A stretch of DNA of 64,000 nt. Origin: Fistularia commersonii (lineage: Eukaryota > Chordata > Actinopteri > Syngnathiformes > Fistulariidae). Shown here piece after piece: positions 1-13,305 of this stretch. The translations under genes and the position numbers were made by a program. The notes below the pieces were generated by a model. The model worked only from the letters and a program-made list of their open reading frames with translations, made no database searches and was not told the origin of the DNA. The stretch spans positions 8,384,501-8,448,500 of the forward strand of contig JBBMNZ010000019.1 in assembly GCA_037954325.1 (NCBI GenBank), given 5' to 3'. Numbering within the stretch: position 1 is the stretch's first letter; the number at the start of each line of letters is the position of its first letter.

Positions 1-42
1 GTGCTTATGTCTCGGCAGGGAGAGGGTGAAAGAAACAGAGAA

Positions 43-45
<3 letters not shown>

Positions 46-79
<34 letters not shown>
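46..79. repeat. (AG)n microsatellite
   Basis: An uninterrupted AG dinucleotide run of about 17 units lies at the left edge of the CpG-rich region. It is a purine-only strand and may lie in the promoter or 5'UTR of the candidate first exon. Confidence 0.9.
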
Positions 80-83
<4 letters not shown>

Positions 84-119
84 AGGGGGGGTTGTGTGTC
101 CCTGCCACACCGCACTCTC

Positions 120-870
120 CAAACACAACCACAGTCTCGCCACGTTCAATCCAATGGAGATCTAACGAGCCCAACGTTGAGCGATCCCAACCAGAGATTA
201 TCGTCACTCACGCCTCCCGTGCGTGTTTTCGCCCCCCCTCCCCTTTCCCCTTGCCCCCCCCCGCACCCCTACCCCCCCTCCCCGAAGACCGTTACCGCGT
301 TTGGTGATGGACAACTCGTGGGGAGAATAGAAAGACGATCAAACAGACGAAGGGGGGGAAAGAAGAACCCAAGTACTGGATTTTTTTTTTCTTTTCCCTC
401 CCCTTTTTCTACGTTATTTCCCAGGACTCGACTGTCGTTACTGGATTTAAAATAGAAAAAAAAACACTCCCGGCTTCTCAATAGAAAAAAAAAGGAGAAG
501 AAGAAGAAGAAGAAGAGGAAGACGAGACCCGGGTTTGAAATTAATAGCGAAAATGATGATAAGGTAAGATCCTCTTGAGTTTGGAGGTAGTGACAGAGTG
601 GCTGCCGCAGTGCTTTCAAGTGACCCCCCGCCCCCCGATTCAAGTTGTTCCAGGCACACCGGCCGGAGCCCGGTTGGAAACGCGCTTCTCTCCCCGTCTG
701 GAAAACGCCGCTATCCGGGCGACGCTCGCCGAGCAGCCCGCAGTGGTTCGCTCGGTCGCTCGGCTGGCGTCGTGCGCTCAACCCGCGCGGATCGAGCGCA
801 ACCCGCGTCACATATGGGGGGAAAAACCACGGCGGGGAATCACAGGCAAAAACTCCGCTCACTTGGGTCA
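120..870 (+). promoter_or_regulatory. ptprd: CpG-island promoter region, candidate ptprd promoter
   Basis: CpG dinucleotides are dense from about 120 to 870 and almost absent in the kilobases that follow; the densest part is 660-830. This contrast with the CpG-poor, AT-leaning rest of the window is what a vertebrate CpG-island promoter looks like. No convincing TATA box is seen; a TTTAAAAT stretch near 444 is weak. The orientation is inferred from a strong + strand donor-like site at 563/564 and from the + strand ptprd exons downstream. It could instead serve a divergent gene to the left, or be a bidirectional promoter. Confidence 0.5.
495..516. repeat. (GAA)n short purine repeat
   Basis: About seven GAA units are followed by more purine-rich sequence, ending about 50 bases before the candidate donor at 563/564. 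A GAA-rich stretch this close to a donor resembles a purine-type exonic splicing enhancer, which is weak support for the candidate exon. Confidence 0.7.
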
Positions 871-3800
871 ATATTTGTTTTGAGAGCCAGACTAAAAAAA
901 TTGGTTGATTGGTGGAGGGGAGGGTGTGCATTTGGATATTATTCGTACGTTGTGGTTGTATTTTTTGTTGAGGTTTTGTGTCGGCGCACCCGATTTCATT
1001 TAATTGACCGCCTCAAACATTATAATCGAGTTTAAGCTGAGTAGTTTTTTTTAATAGTCTCAGACCAAAACAAACATTTCATCATTTCAACTGTGAGAAA
1101 TGCCGCCGTAAATGAAATGCCCGGCATGTAGTGCGCCTCTTTTCAAAGTTCTTGGACTCTTTCTGGCGGTCCATAGTGAAGAATGTCAGTGCATTCTTGC
1201 AACTCCCCAGAGAGCCCTCTTCTCATCTGTCTTATTTTTAGAGCACATTTCGAAAGTCGACTGAGCTTTTTAAAGACCCCACGTGCTTTCAAGAAAAAAA
1301 AGAAAAAAAAAGGGGGAAAAGCCAAAATATTGGTCAGTCCAGCTAGATGGCAGAGGAGCCAGTCAGTTGGGCCACCTTTCCGTCACTCAGGTGAAGCTTT
1401 ATTTCCAGCAGAGCTGTGAACACCACCTGTGCTCACTTTGCTTATTGAGCCACTAGGGGACTCACTGTTCAGCCAATGAGTTGGATGCAGCGGAGATGGC
1501 CAGAAAGCCATGTAGGAATTACGCATGTATGTGTAAAGAGAAATACAGGATGAGAGTGCACTGCATTGAAACTCGTAAAATCAAAACAAACAAAAAAATC
1601 CCACTGTTTTGCAATCTTCGGTGACCTGAGACAAACAGAAATCCAGTGATTAAGGTGTGAGTAGGCCATTAAAGTGTTTCAAATAGCGCTGTGTGGGAAT
1701 GCTTGTTTAAGCATGCAAAAAGTACAAATGCGTATTCACTTAAGTGATTCCATGTATAGGAAATAAGTACAGTACTCCAGTAGCGCTCACCTCAGCATCT
1801 CCATTGTCTGCTATGTTTTATGTTCATTCACTGAAACAATTAGCAATTACCCAAATTTGACACGGCACAATTTCTGTTGTCGCCGCTTGTTTGATTTCCA
1901 ATTTTTCTTCTATGGCAGAAACACTCAAAAGAAAGGAAAAACTGAATATACAGAGATGTAGTGCTCTGTAAGAGCTGCTGTCCAAAATCACTGGATGAAG
2001 CAAAGAGTCACAGGCATGGAAAAGCCATACTGGCACGCACGGATGTATTTACATTTGTGATTAATACATTGAAATAGATATATTCTTATTTTTCAAAATA
2101 ATTTCTTTGCAAAATTACAAGCATTATTGTGAAATGTAGACTGATGGAAATGAAAGGGGAAACGATTGAAGATCTATCCTGGCATTTACCTCCGTGTGTG
2201 GAGATGATAAATGAAAAAAGTGTTTTTCGAGCTACCGATAAAAAATTCAGTCCATCTCCGTGTTCTTCCTAATATGTCTTTTACATGTGTCAATTTATCT
2301 ATTCATCCTTTGGGCCAAGGTGCATTTTCAAATCATGTTCCACATTTTGCTTTGCACGGACTGGAGTGAAAGTTCGAGCGGTTCAGACGTCGTTTAGATT
2401 TCCAATTTAAAATAGCTCTTATTTTGAAAATGTATTTTTATAATCTAACAATCCCGTTGACATTAATTTAAAGCAAATATATACACCTCGAAGAAGTACC
2501 AAAGATGTAAATGTCTTCTCATCCAAATCCCCAAATGGAAGAGGCCCAGGCCTTTGTAAACATGTGTGCCTGCAGCTCAAAGTCCCATTGTTTCAGAGTG
2601 TAAGTAGTGCTTAGTCACTGGTCTATTTTCAAGAGTAGAAAGAAAAAATAAAGTGAGGAAAAAAACAAGGTTTCCTATCTGAGTCTATGTGAGTGCTTTG
2701 GCCTGTGTGTGAGAAGTACTTCAGGAATACCAAGGCCAGGGCCCCTGTTATAAGTGTGGAATGGGAAATCAACACTTACATTTTAAAAACTGATACATAA
2801 ACAAGGAGGCCACAATTTTCTGGCGCTGCTGTGTTGAAACTGTAGAAGATGACGTGCCAGTAAGTTTGTTAGCGATCCCCCCCCTCAGTCCCTGCCCTCT
2901 GTAATTCAGTGGGTGTTTTCTATCTTATATTCTGCCAGTGAAGTACCTTTATAACCACCCACTGACTGGCAGGCTGGCTGGCAGAGTATGCAGGATGGGT
3001 GGGTGGTGGGTACAGGGGACATATCACTAGTTGGGGTCAAATTCAAGAAAAAAACAAAGATAATGGTAGCGCCGCTTCATATTGTTGAGAAAGCACATAG
3101 GTGGCATTGTGTTGGGCTGGGTGTCAATATGCTGTATAAAGTATTTCTCTTGTGTCAAGCCACTTTGTATGTTTTGCAGCTTGGTTTGTTCACGTTAATC
3201 AACTGACGTTTGCTCTTGTGTGTCAGAGGTCTCCAGCCGACTACAAAAGCACTTCAGAAAGGCCAGCTTGATGCATTGTGACAAATGAGAAAGCAGTTTG
3301 ATTTCGCACAACACTGAGCTGCACAGCAGCATAATGAAGTGATCATGACTTTACCCTTGGTTCACTTTGGCCCGGGTCCCGCTGTGTTTTTCTCCTCTAT
3401 TCAATCGCTTCACTCACTTATTTACTTGGCAAGCATTTCCTCCCATAACCTCTAGTACTGCATAACTAGCGTCAAGGGTGGGTTGCTTGATAAAAACCAC
3501 CGCTACGGGGCATTGGTTTTACACATAGGGGAACGCTAGCAGTTTTTATTGATATTCAAGTTGCCACTGGGTTGGAATAATAAGAAGCCTATTTTCACGC
3601 CCAAGCAAAATCACCTCTACTGTCCATCACCCTGTCAGGACAGAAAGCTGAGGCGTGAATATTATTTGGCAGCTGAAGGAGCTTAGGGCTGTACTTAAAA
3701 TCTGCCTTCCCTGTTGTCTCATCCTCTCTTTTTGTTTCTTTTGTTTTTAGTTTGTCACTCCTTTTGCATATGTTTCTTTCTTTCCACATGTCTGATATAC

Positions 3801-5598
3801 CTTGTCACAACAAAGTATGGCCCTCCTTCCCCTTCTTTTTATCCTTAGCTCAGTACATATGTCTCTTCCCATGAAATTTACTTGTACATACTTTTAGCAC
3901 AAAAAGCACATTGTCACCTTCAACATGGGTCACCAGAGGTTTTGGTACACTACGGAAGAATTTGCCTGTAGGTAAAGCCCCCAGGGTTTGCATACGGGGG
4001 GAGCACCCAAGTGTCAGAGACAGTGAGGACTACTTTCTGCAGCAGCTGTCCTTTGCTTGCAGATTGGGTTTCGGCAGATATGATGGATGCTAAACGCCTG
4101 TAGCCAGTTGTGAGGACATAAAGGGGGAGGGATTGCATTGGTATAGATCTGGATTGGGGTCAATGCCGCAGGCAAAAGATTGGAATTCTGCCCTTGACCA
4201 CCACTTTAGTATCAGCTGCCACCTTAAAAGTCTGTTGCTATTTGTACTTTAAAAGTATTAGGAGAAATTGTAAGATAGGTAAAAACAGAGAGTAAATCAG
4301 TGCCTCTCATTTTAATGATGGAAACTCATTTTAGACATCTATTATCCATTAATATTCCGCTAAATCCAGATATTTACTTGCACTATTTTATGAGCTAAAT
4401 GATTTTGTGAGCAAATTTCATGCACCAAATCAATTTGTCCCCCACTGATAAGTACTTTGGCTTTACATTTTAAAGGTCGTCAAAAATTGAAGTTTAACTT
4501 CTAGGCTTTTCGGCCACTTTATCCCTTCCCTCCTTAGCCTGAGACAGAGTGGATCTACATCTCACATTTGGCAGAAATTGTTCAATGACTTTTAATATGC
4601 ACACTTTGGTATTATATTGTATGACACTACATTTAAATGTTGAATTGAATAAAATTTGGCCAAAAAAAGTGTTTGGATATCTCAGGGTTAGCAAGGAGAA
4701 TGAAGGTGATGCAAATATAAATGTAGCTTAATGATATATTTAAGGATTGTGTGTCATCCAAAATTGTCACATTTTTGCCCTTGCCACTGCTTCATTTTCT
4801 CTTATCTTAATTTTTGGGGAGGCTGAGAGCACAATTCACTCAGGTTCATTTGAATAACCACCGGAATGAGGAAATAAAAGCTGGGGGAAGAAATGGAAGT
4901 GTTGAGTAGATCTGCGCATTCATGTCACACAGCTTGATCAAATTATTCTACAATAGCAGCCACACAAGTGATGGAATTTCAATTAAGGCACTGCAGTTTT
5001 ACAATTTGTTTCTCGTCGCAAAGGGTCTTGCTGGGGTTGCTTTTCATGTGCTGGTGGGTGAAAGGATTGACAGAGGAGAGGGTCTTATACAGAAAACATA
5101 TTTTCTAGTCAATATTCTCCAGATACCCACTTCCCTATTTACATCCCCTTCAAAAGAGAATGATAGACGGAACAGCATTGTTCAGAGGCACTCAGCAGTT
5201 ATAGACTGGAGCAGGCCAAAATGGGGTGTTATGATTAAAGTTTTTGCAGCAAGAAGTCAAAAAAGGAGCCTTTAGTTGATAGCCGGTTTTCAGCAACAAT
5301 TATGCTACCCGCTGTGCCAAATAGAAGGGTGCGAGAGATAAGTGCATGGGAGCAGTGTACAGCTGAGATTGGTGTGTAGCCCATAAACTGGGAAGGAGCA
5401 ACGTATATATGACCATCTGGAACCGTAAACTGTGCAAGCTTGAATTTGTAACACCCACATCGCCACTAGCACCCAGGCATGCGCATAGGCCATAGATGTC
5501 ACAAACACACAGTGATATGATTTTATAAAAATGGAAAATATAAACCACTAAAAGGGAAAACACACAGTGTTGCTGCAGGAATTATTTTATATATATCT

Positions 5599-5602
<4 letters not shown>

Positions 5603-5646
<44 letters not shown>

Positions 5647-5687
5647 TTATATATATATATTTATATGAAAATATATATGAAATAAGC
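5603..5687. repeat. Compound (CA)n(TA)n microsatellite
   Basis: About 17 CA units are followed by interrupted TA repeats (TATATATTTATATATA type). Most of the tract alternates purine and pyrimidine. Likely length-polymorphic. Confidence 0.9.
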
Positions 5688-8600
5688 CTGAACTTCAATA
5701 TTTTATGCATTTGTTGCCCATTTTCCTTTTTACAGACTTTCAACTGGCATTGGCAAAGATGAGAGAATTCCATTAAGAAGTGCAGTGACATTGCCACATA
5801 GCAATTTCACGAATGAGGAATGCATTTAATAGTGGATGGATTTTTCATAATTTGGGAGTGTTTCCCCAATTTGTGCTATAACTCTTGAACTGACATGGTT
5901 TGTAATGGGACCCATTGCCTCCAGTCCTCTTAGTCACATTCCCCAAAAGAGATGTATGGATATATCACAAGCAATGTTACAATAACAATATGAAGAAAAT
6001 CAAGGAAATTTGGGCAGTTAACAATGTCACAGTGTAAATATTTTTTCTCCTTTTCTCTCCATTTTTTCCACAATTAGATCCCAGCATCAGTTCAATGTTG
6101 GGAGTCAATGTTTAAATTTTGTGTAACCCCAGCATTCTCACTCTACTCTATCTGCAATTATAGCTAGCTGCTTTGAAGAAGCCAGGCGGAACTAAAATGA
6201 CTTTTCATGTCCAGTATAATGACTGCCATTTGGAAGCAAACGTGGTGAAAGAGGGTGAGAGATAGAGCCACAGAGAAAAGAGTAAAAAGAGATGGAGGGG
6301 TAGAAAGAGGGGAGAAACGAGGACAATCAGTAAATGAAAATGGTTGAGGTGACCTCTAGTTTTGACCAGACAACCCAAACCAACTGCCTTTTCTGATGTC
6401 ATTCCTAAAAGAAAAATATCCAGGGTGTTGATATTGCCTTTATTTTCTTTGGTCTGCAATGAAACGTTTGCCCTTCCCCCTTTTTAACCCCCTGTTCATA
6501 TTTCCCGCCCTTGGTCTCCATACATTTACCATCAACAGAGAGTTTGCAGCTTTTAGGTGGATTACAAGATGAATTGCACAGAGATGCTATATATTCTCTT
6601 TAGGATAGCCCACTACTGCCAAAGGCCAGAGCTGAGTGCCGTCACCTGGGCTAGCAGCTGGCTATCTTTTACACTACCCTCAGTAATAAGGGCAGACAGT
6701 TGGGGCTTAAGTTATAGTGCAGACTTGATGCTGTGTTGGTAATCTATTATTTAGACTTTTGTGGGAGTCTGGTCTAGAGAATTTCATGCATGCATTTTGC
6801 AGAGCAAATAGTCGCCTAGGGGGAATACAAAGCTCGGTGTGGGGAAGAAATGAACAGAGATTAGACATTGATGTGAGTTGCAGTGTTCATTTTCCAACTT
6901 ATTCTAAACTAGTCAGACCTGAAAATGTTTTTTTTTTCTTTTTCCCATCCAATTTTGACAGGGATGATGCTTTCACAGATGTCCTTCCACTGTACAAGCA
7001 ATATAAACAACTTAATTTGATGCTCAAGTCAACGATGTCTTTTATCTCAGTGTTCTTTCTTTTATTTTCTTGTAGGTTGCATTTCTTTATTATATATTTC
7101 AGTGATGCAGTTGAAGGTTGTGTTTGCAAATACTTTCAGCTGACAACGAAGAACCGGATATATTTCCTTTCCCTTTTCATGTATATTTTAGGACCTATTT
7201 CAGAGGGGTTTCAGAGAGTTGCATCACACCACATTGACGGGCCTTGTTTATATTTAGTCAACCTAGAAAACTATGATGCACATGATGCCACAACTGTATT
7301 TATAGACTAATACCACTGTGTACATTTACTTAGGTTACAATGGCCCTCCCATTAAGCAAAAATATATTATCTGTTTTCTGCTCTTATTTTACGTCAGGCT
7401 TCAAATGGTTACAAAAGCATGCCAGCCATACCAATCAGCAAATGAGGCAACAAGACTTCAGTATGCACTGACTTTTATTGCGCCATTTGAAAATTATCTT
7501 AATTTGGACTCAGAAATTGGCAAATCTCCTTGGTGACGAGACAGCAGCAGATAAACATAGAAAGGCGGTTACAGCCAGACAGGTTATGTAGACTTGGTTT
7601 CCTCGTAACTGAAGTTCATGCGGAATGGATCAAGATAGTACAAACAGTATGTGGGTTAAAGATAGCATTTGTAAGGCAAACATACCAAACCCCTTGGAGT
7701 CATCAAGCTATATTTGGCGATTTATAGCGTGAAATCTCTACACTTAACCTTATGCAGCCTATAATTCAAGGATTTCACCATAATTTCTTCCTCCTGAGAG
7801 AAGGTGCAGGCAGTGTAATTCAAGCAGGCAACACTTAATCTTTCACCTTGCCTTTGCATGTCAATCTACCCTAAAGAAACATTCCAGGAGAGTTTCAGCT
7901 CTGATGAAATTGGATACAAGAATTCTTTTTTTTTTTTTGTATATGATAAGCTAAAGTAAGCGTTCCATGGGTTCCACGGGAACCTGGATTTCTGGATAAA
8001 TCATTGTTCGTTCTGCAATTTGTGCACTTTTAACACAACTTGGTAGCTTTATTATATGAGTCATGTCAGAAGTAACTGTGTGATACGATTGATATCCAAC
8101 TGTGGGGTTAATTTTGAAATTGGATGAGGACATGTACATATGCTTCATAAAAGCAGTCGGGTTCAGGGAGATCAAATGGCATCGAATAATTTGCACATTG
8201 AATAACAATTGCACGAGGGACACGAGCAATGGTAATAGAAAAAAATTCAAGATATCAGACAGTGGAAAATGACAGACCAGAAAATGACTGTCTTTAAGAC
8301 TGTAAGTATGTGAGGAAAGGATACATTTAAAGTTACTATATAAATGCCTCCATTGATAGCACTTCAGAAGAAATGTGTCTATTCAACCCCTTGTGCACTG
8401 ACCAGAGGCCTAGTTGAAAGAGGGTTTAGTCATAATTTGAAATGTTTCAATATCATCTATACTTGATGGCTTGCTGCAGGGATAGACGAGAAAACAGTGT
8501 CAGTTAGACTCATTCAATCGTTATCAACTTGGGTTAATGATAATATATCAAATGTATAGTGGCATGCAAATTTTTCAAAGGCTTTTTATATTACAGCTAC

Positions 8601-8925
8601 ATTTTTCTTATTCCATTTTAAAAAGAATACACAGATGAGGTGAAAGAGTGTGTTTTACAGTTCTGGGCCCTGTGTCACAGTCTACTGAAAGTTTCATTTG
8701 GGAGCTATGAAAACACATTTCTATGCAATCCCTTCCTTCCACTTTCCCCTGCTGTCTGTTCCATCTTTCCACCCTGTCGTTATTTGGAAACCTTCCTTGC
8801 CGTCTATTGTGATAAGCTAAACACAGAGCTGTGTGGATGTCCTGCCTAGAATGCTTTACTCCTCTGACTGAGCTGCCAGCCTGCATAACACTTCACCAGA
8901 GACTTAACCTCTGTAAAATTTCCTA

Positions 8926-8943
8926 ATATCTATCTATCTATAG

Positions 8944-9000
<57 letters not shown>

Positions 9001-9034
9001 GAAAGAGAGAGACTGAGAGAGTGAGGGAGAGAGA
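8926..9034. repeat. Compound (TATC)n(GATA)n(GA)n repeat with palindromic centre
   Basis: TATC units read into GATA units, making a perfect palindrome with 14-base arms centred at 8940/8941 and no loop. About 18 GA units and then degenerate GA-rich sequence follow to about 9034. The right part is purine-only on this strand. Confidence 0.9.
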
Positions 9035-9871
9035 TACTGTTTTTGTTTATATTTCTTTAAGTATTTATTTTGCAGTTACCACTTTGCGGGAAGTCCCTAA
9101 AATTCTGTCAACTTAGTGGAGGATTTTTTTCTACCAATACTGCAGTTATACGCATTAAATGATATAAACAGCTCAGCCTCTGTTGCACGTGGCTGCCTCA
9201 ATAGTACAGCCTTCCGTGAAATAAAGGGGCATGATATTTTTTGTAAGACAAGTTAGTTGACGTGAAAGTGGCGAATTAAATAAAGGAGATTGTAGTTCAA
9301 TGAACAGGACATTACTACATTGTCATGGTTTGTGACCTTTCCTATTTGTTCTGACAAGCAATGGTTTCTCTCTGTCAAAACAGCCTACACTATTTGTCAG
9401 CGATCCTTCCCTTCTTGACGCATTTTTTTTCCCCATATCTGCCATCTGCAGTGGCTGCGTGACTCTAAAGCCTCTGTGTCATCAATGACAAGACTCTCAC
9501 ACATGGTGATGAGACAAGAGAGATCCTAGTGGAAGAAAGAGATAGACAGAAAAAAAAGAATGAAGAGAGCTCTCTTAATCCTTTAATTGTGTTTCTTTAT
9601 GTCCCAGTGGACTTCATTACCCAAGCATCATCTGAAGTCCCTCTTGTTTGCTCTTGGAAACGTGTTTGTAGTGCTTTTCATGTCTCCACATGGACACAAA
9701 ATGTTGTGTGGGGCTGGTCAAAATTTTATTCATTAAAATCGTATATTTCAACTACTGGCTTACACCAAGGATGTGCGTACTTGCTGATGATTATTTACTT
9801 TGGCAACAGATCTTCTGACATACTAACTTAATTGGCCTATTTATATAGATAACTGGAGAATACTCTGGCAT

Positions 9872-9925
9872 AACATATAATATAATATAATATAACATAG
9901 TATAATATAATATAATATAATATAT
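9872..9925. repeat. (TATAA)n pentanucleotide repeat
   Basis: About ten TATAA-type pentamers with two TAACA variants lie immediately upstream of a SINE starting at about 9926. A related ATAAT-rich stretch follows that SINE, so the element may have inserted into an existing AT repeat, or the flanks may derive from its target site. Confidence 0.8.
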
Positions 9926-10242
9926 GTGGGAGACACTGTGGTGCAGTGGTTAGCACCTACACCTCACAGCACAAAGGACCATGTCAATTCTGACAGAGGA
10001 CCCCTCTGGGTAGAGTTTGCATGTTCTCCCGATGTCTGCGTAGGTTACTTGTGGGTTTTCCAGTTTCCTCCCACAACCCAAAAACATGCAGTAGCTTAAT
10101 TGGAAAAAATTGGTGAAATTGGTGAAATTGCCCAGATGTGTGAATGAGGGAGTGAACGGTTGTCTGTCTGGCTCTCTGATTGACTGGCGATCACTCAATG
10201 GTAGGCTCCCGCATACCCTGTGACCAAAATTAGGATAAGCGA
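9926..10242 (+). mobile_element. tRNA-derived SINE, family A, + strand
   Basis: The head GTGGTGCAGTGGTTAGCAC (9939-9957) resembles a pol III A box. It is followed by the teleost repeat signature GTTTGCATGTTCTCCC, CAGTTTCCTCCCACAA and AAAACATGCAGTAG, then GACTGGCGATC and a terminal GGATAAGCG. The order and wording match a dispersed teleost SINE-like repeat found in many fish genomes; I do not assign a database name. The usual B box (GGTTCGATTCC) is degraded here. A local duplication of TTGGTGAAA occurs near 10109-10127. Full-length or nearly so, about 315 bp. Confidence 0.75.
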
Positions 10243-10559
10243 TTTTTATGTTAATATAATATATATGTTCATCTGTTGGTTCATTTAACCAGGTGGTTAT
10301 TATATAATTTGAGGAAAGAAAAAACAAAAGAAACAAAAAAATATCACAATTCTTTTCAAAGTGCTACTAGATCGACACGTTCACTTGCATGAAATATAAA
10401 CAGAAGCCAATATGTATTTTGTGAATTCAATAAATAAATAATCCCCTCCCTAATTTTTTTTTATCTGCATAGTGCTGTAATTTGGTAAACTGATATATTT
10501 GTGAAGATAACATAATTTCATGATTTTAGTGCCAGCTTTCGTGGAGGTAATTTTTGATT

Positions 10560-10800
10560 TCATTAAATGTGGGGCTAAAAATCTACAGCATCTCTGCATA
10601 AAAACTCAGCAGGGGAGGTGATTATCTTTGGAAATTAGCTCACTCATTTAAAGCTGTGTGGATTCAGATGCCTCAGTTCAATGGGAGCCTATTATTCCAA
10701 ACGACTCTCATTAAGCCATAGTGAAATAAGGCAAGCTGTGGAAGCAGTGAAATAAAATCTATAGACCGGCTGTGCAGAACTCAGCAGTGGTGAGCGTTTC
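10560..10800. other. Candidate conserved non-coding element (CNE)
   Basis: This is unique, non-repetitive sequence with balanced composition. It includes TTAGCTCACTCATTTAAAGC and GACTCTCATTAAGCCATAGTG and lies within an otherwise AT-rich intron. There is no open frame or splice signal. It resembles the non-coding islands common in introns of vertebrate neuronal genes, but no comparison could be made, so this is a composition-based suspicion only. Confidence 0.25.
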
Positions 10801-11395
10801 TGTCTTTATTAAAAGCACTGACGTCAGGAGTGAAATGAAAATTGTATGCAGCTGATTTCCACCCCTACATACCCTATAGGAGGTGTTTGTGCTCCAAGCT
10901 AAAAAAAAAACAGTACAGCCTAAGCTCAATTAGTTTATTAAGATGTCAAACACTGAGGGGCATTAGTTATGGAAGATATACTAAATTTAGAGGTACTGAT
11001 TAGAAGCTCCCCATAATGATATATATAGTAAAGTCACTTTGATTCTAAGCTAAATAATGCTGAGTTATATATTACACACGCAAATTCAGATGGCATCTCT
11101 ATAAAGCAGTGTAAATGGTCGTATAATCACATACATTTAACTAAATGGCAATAGTACCGTATCAACTGTGAAAATGTCCAAATTGCTTGGAGTCAAGGTA
11201 AGTGAATTTTGATTTACTCAGGTCAATCACTAGAGCCAGGTTAAAACCTGTATAAAAGTTTGCATGAGCTATGTGCCTTCTGTGGGAAATATCTGTATGC
11301 ACAAGAACAACTGGGAGTGGTTTTGAGTCTTAAAAATTCTCCTTGACGATGAAAACTCATGCAGTTGTTTGGACTGGTATATATGTAACTAATAG

Positions 11396-11617
11396 TGGAG
11401 TGGCGCCGGAGGTAGAGCAGTCGTCGGAACCAAAGATCCTTGAATTGATTCCTGGCTCCACCTAGTGTGTTGAGGTGTTGTTGAGCAAGACACTGAACCC
11501 CTAACTCGTCCTCTGATGGACGGCAGCCTACTGCTCATGGTTCATCCATAATTGGTTAATTGCAGAGAGCGAATCTCACCACGAGGGATTAATGAAGTAT
11601 AAATAATTCTAATTATT
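11396..11617 (+). mobile_element. tRNA-derived SINE, family B, + strand
   Basis: The head GTGGAGTGGCGCCGGAGGTA (11396-11415) continues into GAGCAGTCGTCGG, an A-box-like region, then ATTGATTCCTGGCTCCACC, a degraded B box. The body TTGTTGAGCAAGACACTGAACCCC and the 3' part with GGATTAATGAAGTATAAATAATT match a repeat dispersed through teleost genomes. About 220 bp and diverged. A second copy lies on the minus strand near 39415-39616. Confidence 0.75.
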
Positions 11618-13305
11618 AAACAAGAACAAAAAACAGTGTTGTGCAGCCAAGGCTCAAGGGACTGTGGAGCATCTTTACCTTTTTGTTCCCCCTTCCAGGA
11701 TCCAATTCCACATCAGTCTAACATCAGGGGAGCACAGTTTGAGGACTCAGGAAAGGAATGATATCAATTGGACCATTTGTCAGATGAGGAAATAATACTC
11801 GTGTGTCTCAAGTGTTATCCACGGCAGGTGGCATTCATTTAAATTTCTCCCAGGCTTACATCTCCCATTCTCTTTATTACAATGGCCACAGGTGCAAATC
11901 AGGTGGTTGTCAAGCAACCCTGATGTTGAACAAGGTTCTATAAAATGCACAGTCACATTCACAGAAAAGCATGGACACTGCAAACGTAGCGCTGCTTTTA
12001 GTGTTGCCCAGTTTATTACTGCTGTATGATAACCTCTGCCCATAGATTAATGTGCTGTTTGGCTGAAGCTCTAAACATCAGTGGCCTGTATGAAGTGATG
12101 GAATGTGAACATTAAAATTCGATCTCCTGCATCAGTACATCCAGTGCTGGTCAAGAAGGCAACTATAAATTGCTGGCCATTATTTTCGATTAACCACGCT
12201 GATACTATGGACCATCACATTTCTTCCCATTTTTAATCTCTGTCACAGTAGTACCATATTTTCAGTGCGGTTCCATTTAAGATTGCCCCAAACCATGATA
12301 GCTCAGACCAGCAAACCTCAGGACACAAGCAACCAGGCAATCTTATTCATAGCAGAGCTGCGATAACAGTAGCCATCTACGTCCTCAGTGGTATCTTGAT
12401 CTTCAGTCACATCCTTTCCAGGACCTGAAGAGCAAAGGCGTTGTTGCTGGCACGAAAGGGGCGGCGACCTGGCAGTTCATCAATGATATGCTGCAAAAGT
12501 TTAATTTCAGACACCCCAACTAAATCAAGCTAGCCTTCCCAAGTGGACCTTTAAATGCACACACAGAGTTCCACAGATCACAAACACAATTCGAGAGCCA
12601 CCTAGAAAATCACAAGGTTTCCATTATAGCAGAAAATAAGAGGAAAAAAGTTGGAGGATAAACCAGAAAAAATTACATTAATGCAGTTACAAACCGCATA
12701 CGTTCATCTAAATATATAATGTGCAAAGCATTTGAATTTTCATCTTCAAAGTAGTTGTGGACATGGTGGAAACAGATATGGTCATCTGCCAGATCACATC
12801 AGGGGCAGCAGATGTCCAATACAAAAGCAGAAGATATATGACATCCATTATCAATTGCTCATTCTGTAAAGTGGTGACTAAATCCCCATGCATGAAAAAA
12901 CACAGCCACTTTTTCAGTACTCTTAGAATTATAGTCATTTCATTATCTTGACTGTTGAGCTGCAAGATTCTCAACGTTTACAGTATTTTCTTGTACAATT
13001 TCAGACAAAATCTCCTTTCCATGGCCTACAATAATAGCAGAAAAAATTGCAGAAAAAAGCAAAAAAGAAATATAGACTTAGAGTGATCTGACAGATGCTG
13101 CTTTCCAGACAGAAACAAATGCTCTGTTTTGCTTATGGAAAGTCCTTTTAGGTCTTAATGATTTCATTGGTTATCAATGTACCTGTCTAACCCCCAGGGA
13201 TGTGACACTGAGGGAATGACCCTAGAAGACCTTTAGACGTTGGGGGTTTATTGTCTCTGGGAGAACTGGTAGTGGTGTGTTTACGCTCTGCCAGACAGGT
13301 AGAAG

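Larger units (their letters stand above)
1..563 (+). other. ptprd: Candidate non-coding first exon (5'UTR) ending at donor 563/564
   Basis: The sequence ATGATGATAAG at 553-563 is followed directly by GTAAGATC, giving AAG|GTAAGA, close to the ideal U2 donor. It sits inside the CpG-rich block, so a transcript starting somewhere in 1-550 and spliced here is plausible. PTPRD genes are known to have untranslated 5' exons far upstream of the start codon. The 5' limit cannot be seen and may lie left of the window or anywhere in the island; 1 is given only as the window edge. The exon would carry two in-frame ATGs at 553 and 556. If spliced straight to 35228 they read five codons, M-M-I-R-L, then TGA at 35232-35234. 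No open frame of convincing length exists here; the longer ones are low-complexity. Confidence 0.35.

Noticed and set aside
269..931. 220-codon open frame on the minus strand across the CpG island
   Set aside because: Translation is dominated by low-complexity phenylalanine/leucine and arginine/serine runs produced by the GAA and A/T tracts and GC-rich text. No domain is recognised, and it opposes the gene's direction.
6759..7310. 183-codon open frame, + strand
   Set aside because: Phenylalanine- and tyrosine-rich text from AT-rich DNA, with a homopolymer run inside; no domain, no supporting splice context or recognisable homology.
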